Assembly (NCBI RefSeq): GCF_017357245.1
Contig: NZ_CP071616.1
Coordinates: 221,864 to 285,863, forward strand
Source of the DNA: Rhizobium bangladeshense
GTDB taxonomy: Bacteria; Pseudomonadota; Alphaproteobacteria; Rhizobiales; Rhizobiaceae
Length of the DNA: 64,000 bases
Direction: 5' to 3'
The notes under the pieces are model-generated. The model was not told the DNA's origin. It did no database searches and worked only from the letters and a program-made list of their open reading frames with translations. This document shows positions 58,502 to 64,000 of the stretch, piece after piece. Position 1 is the stretch's first letter, and every line of letters begins with the position of its first letter. Position numbers and translations under genes: made by a program.

Positions 58502-59569
58502 TTACTTGATGATGCCTAGCTTCTTGCAGCCCTCGGCGTAACGCCCGGTGCACAGTTCCTCGGCGGTGTTGATCTTCTTGTCGATGATCTCGGCCTTCAA
58601 GTTCTCGGCGGTGACGACGGCCGGTACGAAAAGCTGCGCCGGCGTGTCGTACAGCGTCATCTCGGCCTTGACCGTTTCTCCCGCCAGCAGTTTCACTGCA
58701 ACGTTCGCCGCGGCAGCGGCGACGATTTCGCTCGGCTTGGAGATCGTATTGTACTGATCCCCCGATATGATCAGCTGCAGCGCGGCGATGGTCGCGTCAT
58801 TGCCGGTCACCGGCGGCACGGGATCGACGCCGGCTGCCTTGAAGGCAGCGATGGCACCGCCGCCGGTGCCGTCATTTGCCGCGACGACGCCGACGATCTG
58901 CTTGCCGAAACGGGTGATCTGCCCCGCGGCCCATTGCTGGGCATTCGCCGGCTGCCAGTTCGGCGTGTCGAATTCGGCAAGCGTCTTGTAACCGCCGCTT
59001 GCGAGCCCCTCGTGAATGCCGTCCTTGATCAGCCCGGCAGCGGCATCCGTCGGCGAACCGTTGATCTGCAAGATGCCGCCACCATCGGTCGGCACGTTTT
59101 GAGCCTTCAGATGCTGAACGAGCGATTCCGCGATCGCCTTGCCGATAGCCTTGTTGTCGAAGGAAACGTAGAAGTCGGCCTTGCCGCTCGGTATCGGGCG
59201 GTCATAGGCGATGACCTTGACGCCCTGGCTCTGGGCGAGCTGGACAAGAGAAGCGGCTGCGGCCGAATCCACCGGATCCAACACGATGACTTTGGCGCCC
59301 TGGGTGATGGCCGAATTGAATTGCTGCTGCTGTTTGGCGATATCGGCATCGGCATTCTGATAGATGACTTTGCATGACGCGCAAAGCTTCTTCATTTCCG
59401 CGACGAAGCCCGGGTGGTCATGCTCTTCGTAGCGGGTTGAGCCCTGGTCGGGCATGAGGAACGCGACGGTCGCGTCCGCAACAGCGCTTTGTGCAAAGGC
59501 TGAAGTCCCGGCGAGCAAGGCCAGGATAAGTGCCGCGGCGCCTGCCGCGTTTGTCGGGAATTTCATCAT
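58502..59569 (-). CDS. Sugar ABC transporter solute-binding protein (XylF/RbsB class)
   Basis: 355 aa from the ATG at 59569, 8 bases after GGAGG; ATG codons at 59575 and 59566 are alternatives. It has a signal peptide at about 1-26 (ALILALLAGTSAFA). The Peripla_BP_4 fold shows ATVAFLMPDQGSTRYEEHDHPGF, KVIVLDPVDSAAAASLVQ, VIAYDRPI and GNDATIAALQLIISGDQY. It most resembles xylose-type binding proteins. It is the first gene of the ABC unit downstream of the AraC regulator. Confidence 0.92.
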   Translation of the reverse strand: MMKFPTNAAGAAALILALLAGTSAFAQSAVADATVAFLMPDQGSTRYEEHDHPGFVAEMKKLCASCKVIYQNADADIAKQQQQFNSAITQGAKVIVLDPVDSAAAASLVQLAQSQGVKVIAYDRPIPSGKADFYVSFDNKAIGKAIAESLVQHLKAQNVPTDGGGILQINGSPTDAAAGLIKDGIHEGLASGGYKTLAEFDTPNWQPANAQQWAAGQITRFGKQIVGVVAANDGTGGGAIAAFKAAGVDPVPPVTGNDATIAALQLIISGDQYNTISKPSEIVAAAAANVAVKLLAGETVKAEMTLYDTPAQLFVPAVVTAENLKAEIIDKKINTAEELCTGRYAEGCKKLGIIK

Positions 59570-59617
59570 TTCCATCTCCTCCCATTGGAAAAAATTGTGT
59601 AGCTTGGTCTTCTGCTA

Positions 59618-59641
59618 GGCCGTTCGGCTGATCGAACGGCC
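59618..59641. promoter_or_regulatory. Perfect 9-bp inverted repeat upstream of the sugar ABC operon
   Basis: GGCCGTTCG and CGAACGGCC flank GCTGAT, 49 bases before the binding-protein start, in the 206-base gap between the araC-type gene and the ABC unit. It may be a regulator site or a hairpin at the 5' end of the transcript. No T-run follows on either strand. Confidence 0.5.
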
Positions 59642-59775
59642 ACGCCTGTCCCGGCGGTTTTCAGTTTTCTGGGGACAAGCGTCTCCTGCCGCGACCGCTC
59701 GTTGCGCGCTCGCGTTCAAGTCAGTGTCAGTTTCGCTCTCCTCCTTGACCTCCCTAACGCCGTGTTGGGCGGCTC

Positions 59776-60660
59776 CTATGCCGCCTTCGCTACATTGATG
59801 TTGTCACCAACTAGCCGCCGAAAACGGGAAGGCGTCATTCCCTTCTCCGCGAGAAACTGGCGGTTGAAGTTGGACAGATTGTTGAAGCCGACTTCGAAGC
59901 AGATATCGGTGATCGATGCATGGTCGTCACTCATCAGGATCTGGCAGGCGAGATTGATGCGCAGGCGTTTCACATATTGCACGAGCGACATGCCGGTATG
60001 GCGGCGGAAGGCACGTGAAAAGGCGCCTGTGGACTGTTCGGCAATCTTCGCGAGATCCGCTTCGTCGAAGGATTTTGTCAGGTTTTCTCTGATATAGGCG
60101 AGCGCCTTGTTGATGCCGGCAGACATATAGCCCGATGGATCGGGCAGATAGCTCGGGCTTGCGAGAAGCTGGGCATCCTGCGCGCGGCTGAGCAGGCCGA
60201 CGATCATCATGAAAAGCTCGATACGGCGCACGCCCTGCGCCTGCTGCACCTCGCCCATCAGCGGCGCCACCTGCCGGCTGGTCTCGGCGCCGAAGAGCAC
60301 ACCGCGGCGGGATGCTTCGAGAACCGGCTCGAAGGGACCGAGCTCGGGCAGCACCTTCATCGTGTCGCTGATGAAAGTCTCGCTGAACTGGATGAGCTGG
60401 CATCGAAGCGGAATGCTTGAGCCCTTCGGGACGTCGCTGATCCAGTTGTGGGGAAGATTGGGACCGGCAAGCACAAGATTGCCGGGTTCGAATTCGCCAA
60501 TGAAATCGCCGACGAAATAGCGCCCGGTCGTCGCTACGACGAGATGCAGTTCGTACTCCGGATGAAAATGCCAGCGAACGGTGTGGTAAGGATAGCCATG
60601 CGCTTTCGTTGCGAAGGATTCGCCCGGTCTGATCTGAACAACTTCCAAGTCAGGTTCCAT
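59776..60660 (-). CDS. AraC family transcriptional regulator
   Basis: 294 aa from the ATG at 60660 (GGAGGAGG upstream); an in-frame frame reaching 60846 is not supported. The N-terminal cupin-like domain (HTVRWHFHPEYELHLVVATTGRYFVGDFIGEFEPGNLVLAGPNLPHNW) binds the effector. The C-terminal AraC double helix-turn-helix (about 190-290) contains LAKIAEQSTGAFSRAFRRHTGMSLVQYVKRLRI and ITDICFEVGFNNLSNFNRQFL. It lies directly upstream of the sugar ABC operon on the same strand and probably activates it in response to the sugar. Confidence 0.92.
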   Translation of the reverse strand: MEPDLEVVQIRPGESFATKAHGYPYHTVRWHFHPEYELHLVVATTGRYFVGDFIGEFEPGNLVLAGPNLPHNWISDVPKGSSIPLRCQLIQFSETFISDTMKVLPELGPFEPVLEASRRGVLFGAETSRQVAPLMGEVQQAQGVRRIELFMMIVGLLSRAQDAQLLASPSYLPDPSGYMSAGINKALAYIRENLTKSFDEADLAKIAEQSTGAFSRAFRRHTGMSLVQYVKRLRINLACQILMSDDHASITDICFEVGFNNLSNFNRQFLAEKGMTPSRFRRLVGDNINVAKAA

Positions 60661-60857
60661 TGTCCCTCCTCCGAGGATGGGTACCAAGCCCCGCGCCAAA
60701 TTGCCTCTTTGGCCTTGTTGTTGAGGCGAGTGTAGTGGGCTCGTTTCACGCGCGCCACCACGATTCCTGGCCAAAACCGATACTTTTTTGATGATTGACG
60801 CTGCGCAGGCGGGGCAAAGACAACAGCAACCCGCCTTTGAGATCATCCAATTTGGTC

Positions 60858-61616
60858 TCAGGCGGCCAGGGCGGCGATGACGTTTCTGACGAGCGCAGCC
60901 GAAGACAGCCGACTCGTGGCGCAGCTCGGAGCGCCGATCGCACCGACACGCACGGAAACCCCGCCGCGCGCATTGGCGATCGCAAACATCGACTCGTCGG
61001 TCAAATCATCGCCGATGGTGATCGGGCAGCGATTCTTGAAAGGATCGGACTGGAAAAACCGCTCCAGCGCATCGCCTTTGCTCGACCGTGCCGGCCGCAG
61101 CTCGAACACCATCTTGCCGAGCTGCAACGCCCAGTTCGGCCCGGCAAGCTCCGCATAGTGGTGCATGCGCTCTTCGAGCACCTTTTCATATTCGGGCGCA
61201 AGCCGGTAGTGAGCGGCAACGGCTGCCCCCTTGTCCTCGATCAGAACCCCGGGATAATGTTCGGCTTCAGCGGTCAGCGCATGTTTCAGCGCCTGGAACT
61301 CTGGGGTCGCCTCGAGCGTGTGCATTCCTGTGGCGCTCCGGATCTCGGCGCCATGCAAGCCCGCCGTCGGAAATGCAAAGGGTTTGAACAGCGCGTCGGC
61401 ATAGGCGAGCGAGCGCCCGGTGACCAGCGCCAGGGCGCCGCCGAGCTTGTTCGACAGGCGGTGAAGTTGTCCGGGAAGTGCTTCCGGAACTTCGATCGCA
61501 TCCGGGGTCGGTGCGAGATTGAGCAGCGTTCCGTCGATGTCGAGGAACATCGCCCAGCGATCCGGTTCCTCCAGCACCATTGAAAGCATTTCCTGCGTAG
61601 CGGCGTCGTCCTGCAC
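60858..61616 (-). CDS. otsB: Trehalose-6-phosphate phosphatase
   Basis: 252 aa from the GTG at 61616, chosen because GGAG lies about 6 bases upstream; a TTG at 61637 and ATG codons at 61589/61580 are alternatives. It is a HAD phosphatase: FLDIDGTLLNLAPTPDAI with the nucleophile Asp, ALVTGRSLAYAD, ELRPARSSKGDALERFF and ITIGDDLTDESMF. It dephosphorylates trehalose-6-phosphate in the cytoplasm. The synthase gene otsA is not in the window, so the pair is split here. The divergent ROK gene (144 bases to its start) may share regulation. Confidence 0.9.
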   Translation of the reverse strand: MQDDAATQEMLSMVLEEPDRWAMFLDIDGTLLNLAPTPDAIEVPEALPGQLHRLSNKLGGALALVTGRSLAYADALFKPFAFPTAGLHGAEIRSATGMHTLEATPEFQALKHALTAEAEHYPGVLIEDKGAAVAAHYRLAPEYEKVLEERMHHYAELAGPNWALQLGKMVFELRPARSSKGDALERFFQSDPFKNRCPITIGDDLTDESMFAIANARGGVSVRVGAIGAPSCATSRLSSAALVRNVIAALAA

Positions 61617-61759
61617 GGCATTCTCCAAACTCTGCAATCATTGAAGCTAGGTCGCTGGTCGAAGAGGGCAAGATGACTTTTCAGGCTCCGGAACATCCAG
61701 TGGATGGTCCGCGTTTTGTTTCGCCTGTTCAGAGCACTCGCGGCGGGAAAGGGACATCG

Positions 61760-62833
61760 ATGGCCAGACGCAATCCGGAGCCCAGTGACGGGGCGAGTGC
61801 CCCATTGGCCCATGGCGCGATGGTCCTGCCGTTGGTAACGATCGACGATTACAACAATGAACTGCGTGATAAGAACGGCTTCGTTGGCGACAACGCCAAC
61901 AAGAAGACCTTTCAACAGAAGCTAGACGATTGGAGAAAGCGTGTCCGCAAGTTCGGAGACGACCCTCTCGGCAAGGCTGCGACAGCAGAGCTTTCCAAGA
62001 AGAAAATCGAGTCTCTGCTGAAAGGAGACGATATGGAGGCCGCGGCCCTGATCATGGGTGCGGTGGAGGATTTCGCGCAGGAGTTTGCCGACGTTATCGG
62101 CAAGTTCCTCAAGGACGAGCGCTGGTTCAAGACCGAGCGCATCGTCGTCGGCGGCGGCTTCAGGCAAAGCCGCTTTGGAGAACTGGCGATCGCAAGGACC
62201 ATGATTCTTCTCAAGGCTGGAGGCATCGATATCGAGCTCATCCCGATCGTCCACCATCCCGACGAGGCGGGACTGATCGGCTCCGTGCATCTGATGCCAC
62301 CCTGGATGTTCAAAGGCTATAAAGCGATGCTGGCCGTCGATATCGGCGGCACGAATGTCCGTGCTGGCGTTGTCGAGTTCGGAAAGGAAAAAAAGCCGCA
62401 CTTTGCCGATGCGAGCGTCTGGGAATCCGCCATCTGGCGCCACGCCGATGACGAGCCGAGCCGCAGTGCAACGATGGAAAAGCTGGTGGCGATGCTACAG
62501 GAACTGATAGAAAAGGCCGAGAAGGCCAATCTGAAGCCTGCCCCGATCATCGGGATTGGCTGTCCAGGCATCATCAAGGCCGACGGCTCGATCGAACGCG
62601 GCGGACAAAACCTGCCAGGCGGCAATTGGGAAAGCGACAACTTCAACCTTCCCGCCGCACTGATGAAGGCCATTCCCTCAATTGGCGATCACAGCACATT
62701 CGTGATGATGCACAACGACGCCGTCGTGCAGGGATTGTCACAGATCCCCTTCATGGAGGACGTGTCGAGATGGGCGGTGCTGACAATCGGCACCGGGTTG
62801 GGCAATGCGCATTTTACCAACCGCGAGGGATGA
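61760..62833 (+). CDS. ROK family protein with circularly permuted motif order
   Basis: 357 aa from the ATG at 61760 (GGGA upstream); an upstream in-frame start at 61673 would add 29 residues. Motifs of the ROK sugar-kinase/repressor family are present in unusual order. At about 128-190 is the segment normally near the C-terminus (RIVVGGGFRQSRFGELAIAR and HHPDEAGLIGSVHL). At about 194 is the segment normally at the N-terminus (VDIGGTNVRAGVVEFG), then IGIGCPGIIKADG and HNDAVVQGLS, and the protein ends nine residues after GTGLG (344-348). The usual zinc motif CxCGxxGC is absent. It is probably a sugar kinase, since no helix-turn-helix is present; substrate unknown. Confidence 0.8.
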   Translation: MARRNPEPSDGASAPLAHGAMVLPLVTIDDYNNELRDKNGFVGDNANKKTFQQKLDDWRKRVRKFGDDPLGKAATAELSKKKIESLLKGDDMEAAALIMGAVEDFAQEFADVIGKFLKDERWFKTERIVVGGGFRQSRFGELAIARTMILLKAGGIDIELIPIVHHPDEAGLIGSVHLMPPWMFKGYKAMLAVDIGGTNVRAGVVEFGKEKKPHFADASVWESAIWRHADDEPSRSATMEKLVAMLQELIEKAEKANLKPAPIIGIGCPGIIKADGSIERGGQNLPGGNWESDNFNLPAALMKAIPSIGDHSTFVMMHNDAVVQGLSQIPFMEDVSRWAVLTIGTGLGNAHFTNREG

Positions 62834-63356
62834 AACCGCGACAGTCCTGCCATGGACGGGAAAACAGCCGGCAAACAATGACCATGTCGCCCTCTCCGCG
62901 CCGACCGCGATACAGCAGCGGCCGGCGTTGCGTCGCTTATGGTAAATAACAGGTAAACAACGAGGAATTCGGCAGACGGAAGCCAACCGGCGGATAAGTT
63001 CCGATAGAGGAGACCCGGTTTCGGGGAGAGACAGGTCAACGCCGCAACTATTTGCCGAGCTTGATGATAGCCGTCATGGCCTGATTCGCATAGCGCAGGT
63101 GTTGCAACCCTCACAGTCGGTGCGCCCATAATGTCCCTTCGCGCCAACTGTTCCTGTCCACGCCCAGCCGCGAACCACGGCCGACTGGTGTCATCGCGCT
63201 GACATTCGGCTGGCTCAGTCGTCGCATTCAGATGCCGTACAAGCATCACACGGAAAGCAATCAGGTCGCAACCATTGCAGTCGTGAGTGGCGGCACAACT
63301 CCGTCGCCAGAGCCGCGGCAGCAACTCGCGACTCTGGCAGTGCGCATTGCCCAACC
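62796..63356. repeat. 16-bp inverted repeat bracketing the ROK 3' end
   Basis: GGTTGGGCAATGCGCA at 62796-62811 recurs as its reverse complement at 63341-63356. A further CGCGAG/CTCGCG match occurs at the same offset beyond the repeat in each copy (10 bases past the arm). The left copy is within the GTGLGNAHFTN coding region of the ROK gene. Confidence 0.5.
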
Positions 63357-63558
63357 GAACGCGGTTCGGCGATCCGTCGGACATGCGGACGATCGGTCCT
63401 GTCGCAAGCGTCATCTCGGCGCGGCGCTTGCTTAAGCCCCTCTCCTTCTCCGACTTGATTGGAAAAGGTGGTGATAACGTCGACGGGCGGTTCTCCGCGC
63501 GTTCAAATTGCGCTTATCTCCACCTCACGCAAGCTCATACGCAGACGAAAGATGGAAG
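62834..63558. other. 725-base stretch without a convincing gene
   Basis: No supported gene on either strand. A 16-base inverted repeat links the 3' end of the ROK gene (62796-62811) with 63341-63356. On the minus strand there, the reading frame spells LGNAH...RE, echoing the ROK C-terminus. This may be remnant of an inverted partial duplication. The remaining sequence is of ordinary composition with scattered short frames lacking ribosome sites. Confidence 0.4.
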
Positions 63559-63735
63559 ATGAATTTCAAGGGAATAAGCGCTCCGCTCAATGCCGGCCGT
63601 CTCGAACAGATGCTTGGCCTTGCCCCGACACGCCAGAGTCCCGAATCTCAGGATGCAAATGACAAGTCTCCCACCGACGAGCCCGTCCGCGGATTGGGGG
63701 GCGAGAGCCTCTGCCGTTCGTCTGCTTATAAATGA
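63559..63735 (+). CDS. Possible small protein, 58 aa
   Basis: An ATG at 63559 preceded by GGAAG opens 58 codons (MNFKGISAPLNAGRLEQMLGL at the start, polar and Pro/Ser-rich thereafter). No domain is recognised, no partner gene is adjacent, and the ribosome site is very close to the start. It may be real, but chance is possible. Confidence 0.25.
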   Translation: MNFKGISAPLNAGRLEQMLGLAPTRQSPESQDANDKSPTDEPVRGLGGESLCRSSAYK

Positions 63736-64000
63736 AAAGCGGTCTCGCCTGATCCGAGGCCAAAGCGGCGGGTTGCTCCGGGGTGAGTCGGCAAATGGTG
63801 TTCGGGTCCGCTGAGAGTGCCGCGATATGCGGATGCGTTGCCGTTGTCAGCTGACAATTGCGCTAAGATTCCGAAATTCCACCTGATTTTTTCGTCGAAT
63901 CCAGTTTGTTATATATTCGCTAACCAAGAAATCGCTTGACGGAATCGGCAGACTCACGATCATTTGCGCAAAATTACCCGATTTATCAGGATTTGCGTGA
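63736..64000. other. End of window, AT-rich region
   Basis: After about 63850 the sequence becomes AT-rich (TTGTTATATATTCGCTAACC) and probably contains the promoter of a gene beyond the window. I see no coding region. Confidence 0.4.

Noticed and set aside
62689..63414. 241-codon minus-strand frame over and after the ROK 3' end
   Set aside because: It overlaps the ROK gene in antisense, mixes unrelated composition and lacks a domain; only a short segment echoes the ROK C-terminus.

Overview
The window reads as a high-GC alphaproteobacterial replicon, most likely Rhizobium sensu stricto (leguminosarum/etli group). This rests on the density of ABC and TRAP uptake operons, a locus matching the rhizobial monocarboxylate permease mctP with its two-component pair, a small two-domain cadherin-like protein resembling Rhizobium RapA, an alphaproteobacterial-type ribosomal protein S21, and codon style. 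I see no tRNA, rRNA, CRISPR array, insertion sequence, integrase or replication origin.

Layout. 1-5817: the end of a peptide-type solute-binding protein, two permeases, a fused double ATPase and a CocE/NonD hydrolase (one operon), converging on an HSL-type esterase (5821-6732). 6984-9646: ECF sigma factor overlapping a membrane-anchored von Willebrand A protein. 9756-10520: SDR. 10804-14764 (minus): mctS-mctR, then a 43-codon ORF, a DUF3311 protein and mctP. 14851-19505: Lrp regulator divergent from a polar amino acid ABC transporter ending in a homocysteine S-methyltransferase. 19704-20389: a Phd/PIN toxin-antitoxin pair. 20466-24482 (minus): flavin monooxygenase plus a sulfonate-type ABC transporter, with an IclR regulator. 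25966-26639: a second Phd/PIN pair with a clear palindromic operator. 26727-34961: LacI regulator, paired operators, then TIM-barrel isomerase, sugar ABC transporter and GMC oxidoreductase.

35385-41475: an unusual block. A large Ig-repeat autotransporter is followed by three tandem phage-tail-collar (microcystin-dependent-protein-like) genes, a GNAT acetyltransferase and a convergent DUF6916-like gene, with no other phage genes. This is the best candidate for an undescribed system. 41698-46203: PPK2, aldo/keto reductase with divergent LysR, a PNPOx-fold protein, an AlkB-like oxygenase, a small ORF and rpsU. 46839-47555: the RapA-like protein with a strong terminator. 48015-54712: TetR regulator, TRAP transporter, shikimate/quinate dehydrogenase and QuiC, a coherent quinate/shikimate-to-protocatechuate route. 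54801-60660 (minus): AraC regulator, ribose/xylose-class ABC transporter and two SDRs, probably a polyol or sugar pathway. 60858-62833: trehalose-6-phosphate phosphatase and a ROK-family protein whose motif order is circularly permuted. 62834-64000 is mostly non-coding.

Most of the window is inducible carbon, nitrogen and sulfur scavenging, each unit with its own regulator (Lrp, IclR, LacI, LysR, TetR, AraC, two-component), interspersed with surface-adhesion genes and two toxin-antitoxin modules.
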